Part shown: positions 35,582 to 48,317 of the stretch, piece after piece | Layout of the letters: every line of letters begins with the position of its first letter | Position numbering within the stretch: the stretch's first letter is position 1 | NCBI GenBank assembly: GCA_027924645.1 | Contig: BSBN01000213.1 | Coordinates: 33,296,501 to 33,360,500, forward strand | DNA: 64,000 nt | Origin: Cunninghamia lanceolata | Taxonomy: Eukaryota; Streptophyta; Pinopsida; Cupressales; Cupressaceae | Reading direction: 5' to 3' | Translations under genes and position numbers: made by a program | Notes under the pieces: model-generated | Told to the model about the DNA's origin: nothing | Seen by the model: only the letters and a program-made list of their open reading frames with translations | The model's database searches: none

Positions 35582-36418
35582 GGTACCCTTGTCCAATGAG
35601 GCCTAAAAGGCATGCAAAATGAGGAAACTTACTAAAGAAAGGAAAGGAATAACAAAAATATACAAAGTCAAGAGTCCTACCTCCTAGTCGTCTCGCTTAT
35701 TTGCTACTTGGGGCCATAGCACATCCAGCCTCGGGGCCTGATAGGATCATCTACTCAACATGGTAGCTCTCTCTCCTTCTTCTTCTCTCCTCTAAAAATG
35801 AAAATGATAATTGAATGATGAAGAGTGAAAAATCCCTTTACTTGTAGTAAATGGATGAGAATTCCTTGTCACTATCTAGAAGCAAAAGTGCATAACAGTG
35901 TTTGATTATCTCTATCTTTGGTTGTCAAACTCAGATTTCCGTGTCGTTTGTTGTGTTGGAATCTTGGTTCTGCCCTTCATCAAACTTGATGCTTTGTGTC
36001 TTGACATTATTTGTAAAGGTAACCCTACCAAATCATTTTTCATCAAGCTTTCCTTGAAATCTATGTGTTAAGATTACCACCTTGTTTTTCTTTTTCAGAC
36101 TAAGCAAGTAGAAACAAGGGGAGCATATATCTCCCATGATTTCCACCTTAATCATGTCTCATCTCTCACCCCTTTATCATTTATGACTGACTTATTCATT
36201 TGTTGTTTACATGCTGGTTTGATTATTTATCTAACATATATTTCTTTGCAGGTTGCAGTTCCTAACCTTTGTGATCTTGCAGGATTGCAGATTGGGGACT
36301 TCTTCCTCTCACTTGGCAACATCTAACTTCCTCCACAGTATCCTTTTGGGCATCCTTTTCATGATTACAATATTTACTTTCCTTTAGTTCCATATGCATG
36401 TAATGTCATTTGGCCACT
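35582..36418 (-). other. Region upstream of the PMD remnant
   Basis: It includes a possible first PMD exon on the minus strand (about 35770-35685, ending in a GGAG/GTAGGACT donor) whose frame is damaged. The rest to 36418 is AT-rich with no recognisable gene. Confidence 0.3.
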
Positions 36419-36432
36419 AAAGTGGGGGCTAA
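36419..36432 (+). promoter_or_regulatory. Polypurine-tract-like sequence
   Basis: AAAGTGGGGGCTAA directly precedes an LTR-like TGTTATGTTGTAAATTG, the arrangement of a plus-strand element's 3' LTR. Confidence 0.55.
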
Positions 36433-36433
36433 A

Positions 36434-38400
36434 TGTTATGTTGTAAATTGTGCTCCTGCTTAGGATAGCACAATTTCACTAAGTTTAGCTCCTACCCTTT
36501 AGTGTCCCTTAACCCCTTTCATCATTAGACTTATCTAAACCCTAATTGACATGTATCTTATTGAGGAAATGTCACATTTATGAGTAATTACCAACAAAAC
36601 CTGGAAAGAAACTATGGATTCTAGACATTTAGGGCACCCTTAAGCATAATCTAGAGTAAAATTTTGGGGTTGGACTTGGGTGGCTACGCCTTAGTCCTAC
36701 CCTAAATCTTGGGATTCCAAATTTTATTTTGGTGTCATCTTATGTCATGTGCTTTGGGATTCTAAATTCAAAATCTCTTTCCCGCACAATGTTGTCCTTT
36801 TATTTCAATTTATTTCATTTCTAAGGTTGGGTATTTAAAGAGATCTAAAAATCATTTTATCACGAACCACTATCATGAAAGCTTACTATGCCAGAATTCT
36901 ACTACAAGTGCTATTGAAGGTCTGCAAAGTGTTGAATCTCATTGAAGAATTGGATCTTTGCTATCTTAGAGTTATGTTGTGAATATTAGGAATCAAGATC
37001 TTGAGTCTATCTTGCTCTTCCTAGGGTCTGTGAATCCTTTTGTACAATTGGGAGAAGGGTTGAAGCCTCCAACTTTAGTTTTAGAATCCTCCATGGATAT
37101 GGCTACCTCGCCTTCTTGTTCTACAAGTCTTCATTGATGTCATCTCCTTGAGGTGAAGTTGTTGTTTCCTTGAGTGAAACATGGTGTGGAGCTATTCCTT
37201 GATGCTTGAGTCATTTAGGATCTTGCATTTGTTTATGCTTACACTTATGGTTTATGAGCACACACATTTGCATACTTTGACATTGGCTATCTTTGAGGTA
37301 GAAATACCAAAGATGGGGTTTGACTGAGGCAAACTCCTATATAGCCACAACATACCTTCTCCTTCTTTTATTTGTATAGGTCAGATTCGAGAAGATCCAA
37401 CGGAAAGGAGAAAAGAGGAAACAAGTATTACAGTCACCATTTCCATAGAAGTTACAGATTTGTCTTTGGAAAACTCATAGGTTGATTTTGAGGGCACCCA
37501 AGTCTTTCAAGACCTCAGATCTAGGATCTGGAATCTTCAATAGAGACTCAGACACCTGATGCAAACAATTTTGTGACAAGAGAACGTGTAGGATGATTTC
37601 AGGTGTGCCCAAGTCTTCCAGGCCCTTAAAATTTAGGCGCATAGGCTTTGATATCTCTTGTATGCATTTATGTACTCATTCAATTATTTTCCGCTTCTGG
37701 AATTAGTCTATCCAAACAAGTTGAATAACTAGGGTTTGACTTATTAATAGCTAGATAGGGTTTGCAAAATCCTAGTTTAGATATCTTTTCATATACAAAA
37801 ATAGAGGAATAAGATACATGTAGCTTAACCATCTCATAGTGGTTGCGTTCAGTTCATATTCTGAATGTTAGTTTATGAAAAGGGAGGTTTGACCTAGTTG
37901 AGCATGCTAACCATTCTTATCCTTTTTCACACTAAAAACTATGAATTAAAATGCTTATGCTATGTAGGGCCTACCCTAGTGTGACTCTATGTGCCCTATT
38001 ATTTCGGATGAATAGATTAAATGATATATTAATCTTGATTATTATATGAAGTAATTTCAAGATAGATATGTACCAAGCTAGGTTTTGCATCCTCATTGGT
38101 CTATTAATGTTGCTTTGGCTATGATTGTGTTGTGGGATTTAATGTTTTGATTTGAGTGTGTAGGATATACTTATACAGGTATTGACCAATGGGTGGATGT
38201 GGAGGAGGAGACACGAAATCACTTAACCACTTGGCCATCCCACCTTATCTAGTCCTATAGTTGAGTTACTGACCTTGGGTTCTTATGGTATGTCAATCAT
38301 TTAACCCATTCTATTTGGTTGTGATGGAGGACTAATTTGAGGGTTAGCCCATTTGCCTCTATCTCGAATCATTCACGAGTTGGATTCCTATGTTTTGCGT
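36434..38400 (+). repeat. Plus-strand LTR-like sequence
   Basis: Starts TGTTATGTTGTAAATTG after a polypurine-like tract. A TATA-like GGTATTTAAAG lies at 36830-36840, about 400 bases in. The DNA near 37310-37340 is the inverse of the GCCTCAGTCAAGCCCC segment at 7340. Neither the end of the LTR nor a second copy is evident; it does not visibly match the Gypsy-4 5' LTR. Confidence 0.45.
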
Positions 38401-41067
38401 ACCCCCATAAAGTGTTTGTGTTAATTGCATGTTTTTAGTGGTCTTGATTGCTCGTTCACTTTATTGGGTTGCTTTATGGTTGGCAGTGATGTGCTTGCAA
38501 GAAACCTCCATGCTTTTGATGTGAAGTTGAGTTCGTGTGTCTATTTGCATAAGAGGCATCTTATTGTGGGGATACCTTGATTTGCTTTTAGAGTTAAAAG
38601 TTAGTCATAATTGATTAGTTTAACCTAATGATGATCTAACTCGGTTTTGATTTTCATGTTTTCGTTAATGTTAGAAATACTCTTAGGTTGGCATGTAGGG
38701 CTTAACTTTTATAGTCAACCTTGCTTGTCAGCTATTCATTTTGTGACTATTATGTAATCAATGGTGTCCTTTATAATATTATGCCATATCTTAATAAGAG
38801 TAAGTGATATATATATATTATTCTAATCCCATATAAATTTTGACAACTTTTCCTTATATTCCTCCTTTCATAGGTTACTGTTCATTAATTAGCCGATAGG
38901 CTTTTATATGTGAGCATATAGTGCTCTAGGTCATGGCTTAATTTTGATGGTTGACCCTACCTGTCAAGTAATTTTTGTATGATAGTTATCCATTCAAAGG
39001 TGCCCTTAAAACGTTATGGCATACCTTAATATAAGTAACTTATATTAAAGCCATATAAATACGTATATGTATTTATCATCATTATTCTATATAAATTTTG
39101 ACAGCTTGTCCAAAAAGCTCTCCTTTCATATGATACGGTCTTTTTAAAATTTCTATGTTTTGTTTTCTTTCTTGACAGTGAAAATTCCTATATTCATGTC
39201 AGTTTTTTTTATATAATTTAAAATTGGTTAGTGCTGTTTTGGGGGGGGGAGAGATTTTGCTTTGGGAAATAAGTATAGGGAAACCTTTTTAGGGTTGGAT
39301 CTTTAGATTTTGGATTGAGGGCAGGGGGACAACAGAGAGAGGAGGGTGACCTCTCTCGATGGAGAAGATGCCTCCTCTATCTGAACAGAAGGAGAGCTCA
39401 TGAGAATGACGGGTTGAAGGTTTTGGAGGGGCATCAGGAGAGATGGAAAGAACACTAGTGCAGTAGTAATCTCAAAGAAATACCACTTGAATCTATTAAT
39501 GCAGGTCAGGGAAGGTATTCCTCTGTGTATCTTATCTAAGTCTTTGATTATAACTCTCTTCACTTTGGTAAATGGCTTCCTCTTTAAATATGGTATCGAC
39601 TGCGAATGACACTTTTATATCTTCTTAAGCACGGGCTTGTTCCATGGTGATTCTCATCCTTGGCCCTTGATGAGACCATGTCCAGTCCTCATGCAGACCT
39701 ATCCTGAGTACCATTGGTAAAAGAAGGTCAGCATTACATTGAGCCTTAGACCTCAAAGTGTGTTAAAGGATTAATATTCCTGTATATCAATTTTGTGGTT
39801 TGACAAATGGCCCTTCATCCTCTTGTTGACCTACAGTCAACTTCCTAAGTGAAGAGGATTAGTTTAAGGTTACAAGGATCTACGTAACAAGCATGCTCAG
39901 TTAGTCAAATAGCAATATACGTTCAAATGAAATGTCATATACTGACTCTCTAGTGCTAACGACAATAAATAGAATGGTATTTAATTTTCTAAACATCTTT
40001 GAGCATTCATTGACCATGCTTTGAGATGCACCATTTCAAAAACCACATAAAATGACCATATCGATCAGTACAGTCATGATCAAGACAAAACTTATGTTTA
40101 TATCCTTTTTAAAGTTTAGGGAGAGATAATGAATAGGTATCTCAGACAATTTTGACGGTGTACTGAGGGCCTAGAATGACACACCAGTTGTTCTATCCTT
40201 TTCATTTCACATTCATAACAGACCTGTGCCACGGTACTTCTCTTTCACCTGGTACTTTGCACAATAGACAAACTCTCACTCAACTAGGCACTCACTTCCA
40301 TTTGCTTGGCACTCTTCCCTAGTCAAACTCTGAAGTCAGTCAAGTGCTCTTAACTCTTAATGTTGAACCAGTGGTTCCCCCTGGTACACCTCGACTTTCC
40401 CAGCCTAAAGATCAAGTGCCTAAATGCCATCCTCATAGCTAATGATGAATGAAATTTAGAAAACAAACATGTACCTATGCTTATGTTGTGTATCAACCAT
40501 ATATAATTTAATTGAGAGTGAGACATTGAAGGAGGATGAAAATATTTTTTTGCAATGATCAGACCTACCATGTTTTAGAGTTCAATGCATAAGGCCTTTC
40601 TCAATCATGCATTTCATTTAGTGTGATTCATTGTGGACAATTCACGTCTCCTCAAAAGAAGCATAGAGTTTAAAGTTTAATCAACCTAAATTGATTTGCT
40701 TTGATATGGTTGGTCTATCAGCCAAGTGTCAAGAACCAGCTAAAAGATTCAAAAAGAAGGGGTCATGTGCAATTAGTTTTAATGTAACAAGTCCAATATT
40801 ATATCTTATCCACTAGTTGGTCTAAGATGAAGTGTGAGCTTGTTGTCGGGCTTGAAACCTAACTAAATGTGCTTTTGAAAGTTATGTTTAGGTCATTTTT
40901 TAAGCACAATGGGAAGGCTACTGTGAACATTGATATGAGTATTCTTTTGTTGAAAACATTCCTTTTTTCTTTAATTTTAAGTTCTGAATATATATAGAAA
41001 CACAAATTTTAAGTGTATGCTTTTAAACACTTTTTTGTTGGACATTCCGTAAAATGAATTCACACCT
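38401..41067. other. Repeat-derived DNA without recognisable genes
   Basis: AT-rich sequence with short unconvincing frames. A run of nine G lies at about 39241-39249. TAAGTNATAT-type words recur near 38800 and 39030. Part near 40740-41060 probably belongs to the same old element as 43212-43833, into which the 41068-43211 unit inserted. Confidence 0.4.
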
Positions 41068-43211
41068 TGTAATATCCATAATGGATATTGACTAAACTCT
41101 GATTGCACACTTGTAATGATAACAAACAGTTTCAAAAGCACCTTATCACACAACCAATATACAATATAGATTTTCTCATTCAAATTAAAGATTTGAATGA
41201 ATGATCAGAACTTGCAGTGAAAACATACCAACTCAAATGATGAACACCTTACAGATTTTTTGAAACTCTAGATTACTGATGTAGATATGGAAACTTATAT
41301 GTATAATAGACACAATAGTCGTTGCTTATAAAAAAAACACTAAGCTTCCTCCTTCATGGTCGCCGTCAACCATCTTCTGAGTTTCAAAGATTGCTTCATA
41401 TAATTGATGATCAATCCTTATTTGCTGTAGCAGCTCCAAATATAGTGATAACGATTGTCCAAACTCTACTGTTGACTATAGTGATGAGCGGTAATTTGTT
41501 GAACAATATGTAATGAAAGAGCCAATGTTTACATATAGATCTAATATGAGATAGATCTCCAAATTGATGCAGAGTATTTGTATGTTGATCCGCTGTCCTG
41601 GGAGTGAGGTCATTGTATATATATGATGGCGTCTAAGAGACCAAGCGATGATATTCAAGACTTCCACAATGCCGTTGATCCTCAACTGCAAGGCTATAGA
41701 TGAATACCAATATATGCAAACTGGTGTTTAGGGAATCATGGATGATTTGAATTAATCTCTCAAATGACCTCCAATGGATGCTCTATTTCCTTGATTCCAT
41801 GAACGATATGCTACTCTGAATATGATGATCACTCCTCTAAAGACTTCACATATTTCAACATTAAATCATCTCATTTACTAAGTGGCTTTCATCCCTCTAA
41901 ATCTGTGCTCAATGTTATGGCTTACACGCTTGCTCCTCAACACTTCATGGGTTGCGCTATCCTTTTGGATTCTTAACACAATTTCTGATTTGGGACAATC
42001 TCTTGGAATGCCACGTCAGAACCTTGTGAGCTACGATTTCAATGCTTCCTTTATTATAGTGATCAAACTCCACGATGCCTCAAATTCTTTAATTCATACC
42101 ATTTCTCTTAGACAAGCGGCGATCATTATGATGATTCGAACAATACCACATACTACGCTAGCTCCTTCAAATATAATGGGGTGCTTAATTATATATAAAT
42201 TGTTGTTAGAGCTGGGGCCTGTATTCCACTATGCACAATCAAATCTCAAGACAATACATATTTCACACAGAACCTTAATAAGATGAGCACCTGGCTGTCT
42301 CACAAATCTGTAAGACTTTTATCTCCCTATTGGCAACAATATGCCTATCAGCTTGTGAATTTCATACTCCAATTATCACAATTAAATATTATATTGAAAG
42401 ACCATGATTTCAATATACTCAGATGACTTGAAAAGTGCTACAGGCAATTCAATAACTACTGCGAACCCTGATAAATAAGATATTTACTGGTAACACAGGA
42501 AATTACGACACCATAGAAAGCAATAATAAAAATCTTCAACAATTCCAATCTTCAATGAAACAAACACATAAACTCCATATAAAATACCAGAGAATTATCT
42601 ATATCGATCAAACTTGCAAATTTATATTTTACAAATCAATAAATTTGCAAACAAAACCTTCTACATGAATTTTATTCTCAGATATGTATACAATTGATCT
42701 TCAATATTATCGACTCAATGGTCTTCGACCAAATGTCGAATTATTTAGCAAAATACCAAACTCAAGACACAATGAAGCTCAGTTGTGAAATCTGAAATGA
42801 TTTCACCTCAACAATTCACCAAGGGGTCATCTCCTCAGCTCAGTAAATGCAAGGGGCCATCACCTTGACAATAGCTGAATACAACTTGACAAAAGTCATA
42901 AACACAAAACCAAAACATAGAGACATACATGCCCAACAATGACTCTCAACATCCCTTTTAAACTTTCATCAATTAGGACATGCCCTAATTTTATTAAATG
43001 AAAGTTTTTATGTACACAATCACACCTTACAATATTAAATGCTTTTACACACTAACTTTTTAAATGTGTGTGTACAATGATACTTTATTTAATAAAGTAT
43101 TTTTCAAGTAACTTAATAAAATATTAATTTTATAAAGCAATTAAAATACTTTATAAAATTAATTTACAATTAGACACATTTAAGTTACTTGCAAAAATTG
43201 GGGACATTACA
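41068..43211 (-). mobile_element. Solo LTR-like insertion with CACCT duplication
   Basis: A 2144-base unit begins TGTAATATCC and ends GGGACATTACA, so its ends are TG/CA and near-perfect inverted repeats. It is flanked by CACCT at 41063-41067 and 43212-43216. A 5-bp duplication with TG/CA ends fits an LTR retrotransposon or solo LTR. No internal direct repeats, primer site or coding domain were seen, so solo LTR is preferred. A TATA-like TTTAAAAGGG on the minus strand near 42955 suggests minus orientation. A 134-codon open stretch at 41882-42286 has no recognisable features. Confidence 0.75.
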
Positions 43212-43216
43212 CACCT

Positions 43217-43833
43217 TTTTTTATATATCTAATGGGCTTCTATTTTGTAATGCTAAAAGTGTATGTAACCTCGGGGCCAAACATGAATTCAGCCCATTTT
43301 ATGTATAAATAAGTATCCCGTTTGTTGAAAGTAGAAGGATGGGTATGAGGTTAAAGTGAATTTATGTTCTTTGGTTAGATTTTCTTCCTTCTCCGGCTTG
43401 CTCGAGACATGAGCGTCTTTAGGGTGATTTATGTTCGATATCGTGCTTTGCGTATGTTGACGGGTGTATGTTCAGTCAGTACTTTTAGACATGTGGTCTC
43501 CCTTGTTAATTTATTTGGTGTGTGTGAGGCTTGTGTTTTGCAATTATCATGGTTGTACCTATTATCTTGTTTGAGACCCTTGTGGTGTGAGTCAAGTTTT
43601 CTGGCAGAGGTTCTATGATCTCCTCTCTTCGTAGCTTGGGGGATTGCCTAGGGTGCAATGGACATCCATTGCACTTGACGATGGCAATATGGTTGGGAGG
43701 TGGGCAACATACCCCATTGGTTCCATTCTGGTGTTCTATTGAAGACTTGGCGAGACTTTTGTGTTGTAGCTTTCTGATGTACTTATGTTGATCATTGTGC
43801 CGTAGGGCATCTCGATTGTTATTTATTTTATGT
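43217..43833 (+). repeat. LTR-like DNA flanking Gypsy-2
   Basis: It contains a TATA-like TATGTATAAATAAG near 43300 followed by a leader-like stretch rich in short open reading frames. No recognisable protein. It is the host DNA into which both the 2.1-kb unit and Gypsy-2 inserted. Confidence 0.35.
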
Positions 43834-44145
43834 TGTTATCACCTAGATTTGCACCCTTGCATATAGTTGTGAAACCTCAGCAATCTGGAGTAACATGGGA
43901 ATGATCTCTAAGTGTGGGACTTAGCTAAATGAGATTAGACCTCCAGAGAAGGCTGGCTTCCTTAACTGGTTATCACCTAAAACTACTAAATCTTAAGAGG
44001 AAAAGGGAGAAGGAATGCTTTAAAGTGAAAGATGAAACAAAAAAGCTTGAAAAACAAAGGGTGATTCACCAAGTTTAATAAAAGAACCCTCACAGTGCTG
44101 AGAAGATGCACATCATAACCAAATATAACAAGTAAACATACACAG

Positions 44146-47100
44146 TGTTACATCCCTCCTTTTGAAAACAATTATACTATTTACTTTCTTGCAAATTTCA
44201 GTAAATTACTATGTTGAGAACGACATGAAAACTGACAATTTATCTTACAAAGTTGTTATATGAAATTGTGGAATCTATTGATTACGATCAAGATATGTAG
44301 ACTAAATGTCTTTATAATAAATGCAATGATGTTTGAATATATTATATTTGGATCATAGATGCTTTGACCACAAAATTGTATGCGAGTCTGTCGATGCAGG
44401 AACAGGTGGACCGTGTTTGACGGAAGAGAAAGTATCTTCGAGAGAGAGTATAGACTCTGGAAACTAACCAAAGGTGTTTGCCACTGAGATCGCCAAACAG
44501 ATAGATAAACCTGGGAACCAACAAGTAAGTCTTGTTTGTCAGTTTGGGTAGTTTATTTGATGTCGACGTCAAAGGATAAAGTATAACATCCTAGTCGGAA
44601 GTCATCTTGTAGAATCTTGGAGTCGTCGATGGCGTCATAAGTCCATAATAGCAAGTTGACTTATTTAGATGTTTAATATTTACGTCTATAAGTATTTAAT
44701 GAGTCATCTTGTGGCGAAATTGCAAATCTTGTCTCGTAGTCGAAAAACGCGAGAAGTCGGCTTTGTGCGCCTAACGTTGTAAGAATTGTTTGCGTTATGT
44801 TCAATCCATCGTGATTGACATAAAACACGTCGAACTCGTGAATTTATTCTTTTCTGTAGATCGACGAATGTCGATTTAACGCGATAGCGGGTAATAATTT
44901 GTGTGTCCGTCGTTTAGCTTGAGTCCTTCCTTTTGGCTTTGACCACGAGTTATTTTGGTCTAACCTTGAGCCTCTTATTTAGAGTGGTCTTAATCGCCCT
45001 TTCTTATTCAGCCATAGAGATGCCGTAGGCAATTGTTTATTCATTACCCTGTAATGTTTAACTCCTCAATTCGACCTTTAAATTAGTCTTGGAAAGTTAA
45101 ATGTTTTGTTTATCTGGAAAGGACGGAGTTGTTATGTCCTTTAACAAGCCATACCACTGAAGGAGCTTTAATCATTCTTGTGGTTGTGGTGAGTATCGAA
45201 GTCGGTTATACTCGGATATGCCGACCACCTTGAAGCTTAGGCATGTTTCGCTAGATGTTGAATGTCTTATTTTCCTCCACCATCAGAGAGAGTGAAAGTT
45301 TAGCGAATTATGATAGAAACTTAAACCATTTGATTTAATGCCAAGCTGCCTCATCATTGAGGGAACGGAATCATAGGTGTAATTGTTCATTTTACGTCAG
45401 ATGTTCTTTCTTCATTGCGGATATGAAGGCCACGTTTTGCTGTTGTTCAAAAACGTGAGAAGACCGCTGCTAGGTAGCCTTTCTCCACGTCATGTGAGGT
45501 CTCACTTTGGAGGTGGGACGTATGTGGTTAGAAAAACCCTCATCATGGGCTTGAGGTGGCGAATGAGAAGCCGTTATACGTTTATTGAGGCCGAGATTCC
45601 ATGAGGCAACCGAGTTGCTGTTGTTTAGGAGAGGAAACTGCGAAGTGTTGAGGAGTGAGTGGGGAATATGGAAGGAAGATGGGATCACGAATTGAAGAGG
45701 AGGTTAGAAGACGGCCGAGTAGGAGGAATAAGGGGGATCGTGATAGAAGAAGGCAGGGAAAACTGCGAAGTGGGGGAGATTCAACGGGGATAGGAAGACA
45801 GTTAAGGAAGTTGTCTTGGTTATGGTTGGAGGATAGTCGCGGGGGGAGGAAAAGGGAAACAGCATCAAGAGATACCCGACGGGGGGCAGTGAGACTAGGG
45901 AGTGCAACAGAGATTCGGGGGGCTGTGTAGAAGGCAGTGGATGAATTTGTTTACGGGGAAAAGGAGAGCTACGAAGAGATAAGGGGAAGATAGTTTATTA
46001 AGTTGTAATGCTGTGCGAAGGGGGTTGGCTGTGCAAAGAGAGCACAGCTGTGTAGAGAGAGGCCTTCATCAGAGGGAGAGGTGAGAGTTAAGGAAGTCAG
46101 GTGCTGTCTAGAAGAAGTGGGGAAACGAACAGCAGAGAGGGAACGGTGAGTTACATTTTGTGCACCGTGGAAAGGATAGAGGGTCTTAGAAGTTGCTAAG
46201 GGGTAGTGAGAGACTGGTCTGGCAGAGAAGAAAACTGTGGAGCTTGTCTTTGCTCGAGAAGTGACCGGTTGAGAGGAGGACGACTAGCCAGAGGAGAAAA
46301 GAACTTGGCACGGAAATCCTTAATTCTGTCAACATGTTTTTACCATTTTCTCTTCTGTTCTAGGAATAGATCAGTAAATGAGTCTAATTTATGAAAGAAT
46401 AATTATGTTTCAATGAATGAAAAGTGAAGACAATCTCTTCTACTGCGAAACTGTGTGAGGTTTATTGTTGTAAATGTTTCATTGCTGTCTTATAGTAATA
46501 AAAACCTCAAGTGTCTTTAATGCTGCTGTTGAATTGTTTGCAAGAACTTAGAAGATAGATTATTATTTCTCTTGGAAGATGCCGTAAGACGATAGAACGT
46601 AGGTCACCATGTTTTTCCTCAAAGATGGAACAATGCATGATTGCTAATGTGAACTACAAACTTCAAAAGACGTAGCATATTAAAGAGTTCCTTTAAAACT
46701 GAGGTATTAACGTAAAATTACCCTAAAGTATTTTAAACGATAGCTGCATTGCAAGAAATCACGTTGTTCCACGTGCGTGATGTGTGGAAGACTAAAACCA
46801 CAGAATTAGAGCATGCTCAGCGTAAACCTTAATGTGTTTGACAGCCGAAGTTGTAGTTGCAACTAGCTTGAGTCGTTTCCGTCTTTTATCTTTTGTTAGA
46901 GGTCGACCGTGAGTGTGGGTCATCTCTAAGGTCATATGAAAGAGTTCAAATCTTTTATTATGATAATGTGCGATTCTTACCTCAATAACTTATGCAAAAT
47001 TATTGACTTAAAAGTGAAGTAGGGAGTTAATGTCCTTGTGTCGTAAAATGTCATGTTTTTATGACGAGCTTGTAGAGTGGAAAACCTGCATGTGGAATTT

Positions 47101-48073
47101 AGATTACGTTGCATGCGTTGACTCTAGTTTCATTTTGGTAGACCTTATGAGTCTAGAACCTTTGAAATCCGGGATAACAGGAACATATATTAGATACTTG
47201 AGTGTGTTGCGCAAACATGGGAACCGAGTACACAACTATGAAACCACTTAGGAGTGGGCGCTTATATATAATGTTTTTACAAGAAATGGGTTTTGAAACT
47301 ATGAACTCGGGATTAGAGTAAATGTTGCGCCATGCGCTATTATAGGAGGATATCCTAAGCCCTTGAGGTCATCAAGGTCGTCAAAATAGTTCAAACAATG
47401 CAAATAGGAAACTGTAGGATTTCGACCATTTCAAGTCAAGTAGGGTGGGTGAACCAAGTTCATGCGTTTTTAGAACGCTAACTAAATACAAATCCTTTGG
47501 CCAAGGTGGTGTACTATCCTCAAGTGCATCGAACGTTCACTGTAATTGGATGGCGTTTCTTGTGGAGGGTTGTGCATGACTAGAGGGTATCTAGGGATCT
47601 GCACGATAACAAGACACGTAGGTTACAACACCAAAACTCAGATGGCAAACACCGATGGTTATCCTAAGTCTATCCTCTTGAGTAGGGTAGGGCCACTTCC
47701 GGTTAGGAAGGAGTGCGGGAGACCGATGGTCAGTGGTTGGAGGTTAAGCTCCTTGAAGATACTTTCTCTTCCAAATATTGAGGAATTGCCGAGTCTTGAA
47801 CGTGATGGGTTGACAATCGAGATGCATGGTAATGGTATGTTTCTGATATTTGTTATTTCAAGAAAATTTCATTTGTTAGAAAACAAAGTGTTTCAATGTA
47901 TATCATTTCTTTCAGTCTTTATGAAAATGCAATCATGTTTATGATAAAATGAAGATGTGGTATTGGATTATGGATAAGTTTATTTATGTATTTGATTACC
48001 TTGTAAAAAAAAAAATAAATTTACTGTTGTGAAAACTTAGTTACTTCTTGTCATTTCGGATGTGGATGTTACA
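44146..48073 (+). mobile_element. 3.9-kb LTR-like insertion with CACAG duplication
   Basis: The unit begins TGTTACATCC and ends GGATGTTACA, perfect 10-bp inverted ends with TG/CA, flanked by CACAG at 44141-44145 and 48074-48078. The empty site is seen in the other Gypsy-2 LTR near 63137-63141, proving insertion. There is no coding domain, so a solo LTR or non-coding LTR element is likely. A purine-rich stretch at about 45640-46330 resembles a transcribed leader and suggests plus orientation. Confidence 0.85.
45640..46330 (+). other. Purine-rich, G-run-rich tract
   Basis: The plus strand is strongly biased to A and G for about 690 bases with many G runs (CGGGGGGAGG near 45840, CGGGGGGCAG near 45880, CGGGGGGCTG near 45917). 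Short overlapping frames are an effect of this bias and have no recognisable domain. It may form G-quadruplexes in DNA or RNA. Confidence 0.6.
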
Positions 48074-48304
48074 CACAGATTCAACTGATCCTAGCAAAGG
48101 TGAGAAACCAGATGGTTGAAAGGAACAATACGGTCACAGACAAACATGTGCAGATTCACACTAAACTAGAAATCAGTCCAAAGAGGCAAAATAACTTGAA
48201 TATATTTAGTGGGAAGGCAGAGTTACAATAACAGAAAGCTCTGTTTGGAAACAGAAAAGCCTCAATGCTCAAAAAATTTCTAACCTTATTTACATCTCAT
48301 GAAT

Positions 48305-48317
48305 GCATATATATAGC
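48305..48317 (-). promoter_or_regulatory. TATA box of Gypsy-2 3' LTR
   Basis: The minus strand reads GCTATATATATGC; the same box is at 63367-63379 in the 5' LTR. It lies downstream, in element sense, of the TTGTAT-rich array. Confidence 0.6.

Larger units (their letters stand above)
32671..35770 (-). pseudogene. Plant mobile domain (PMD) gene remnant
   Basis: On the minus strand, 35301-35071 encodes a PMD core (MVMALMEGWDANTSTFHLP, then REMTITLKDVYCILQLPV). 34911-34604 carries further PMD blocks (YAWGHSMLVHLYQEL; LLQVWMFKHI). Next is an acidic Asp/Glu/Arg-rich tail (34148-33900, duplicated at 33540-33333), and last a coiled coil (32945-32674: ALDQVFHRVEHAEVDL, ELDQVTAKRGRAQ) ending at TGA 32671-32673. 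Possible introns: donor AG/GTGAGAAT near 33193 with acceptor TTTTGATAG near 33088, and an acceptor ATATACAG near 35341. A TAG at 32866-32868 and frame breaks show decay. PMD proteins occur both as plant nuclear proteins (MAIN family) and inside transposons. Lying antisense between an integrase and an LTR suggests the transposon type. Confidence 0.65.

Noticed and set aside
39241..39249. G9 run as a polypurine tract
   Set aside because: No LTR start (TG) with a matching end follows it, and no element could be built around it.
41882..42286. 134-codon plus-strand frame
   Set aside because: It lies inside a TSD-flanked LTR-like unit, shows no recognisable motif, and hydrophobic stretches alone do not support a gene.
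45655..45930. 91-codon Arg/Gly-rich plus-strand frame
   Set aside because: Explained by the purine-rich bias of the tract; no start context or domain.
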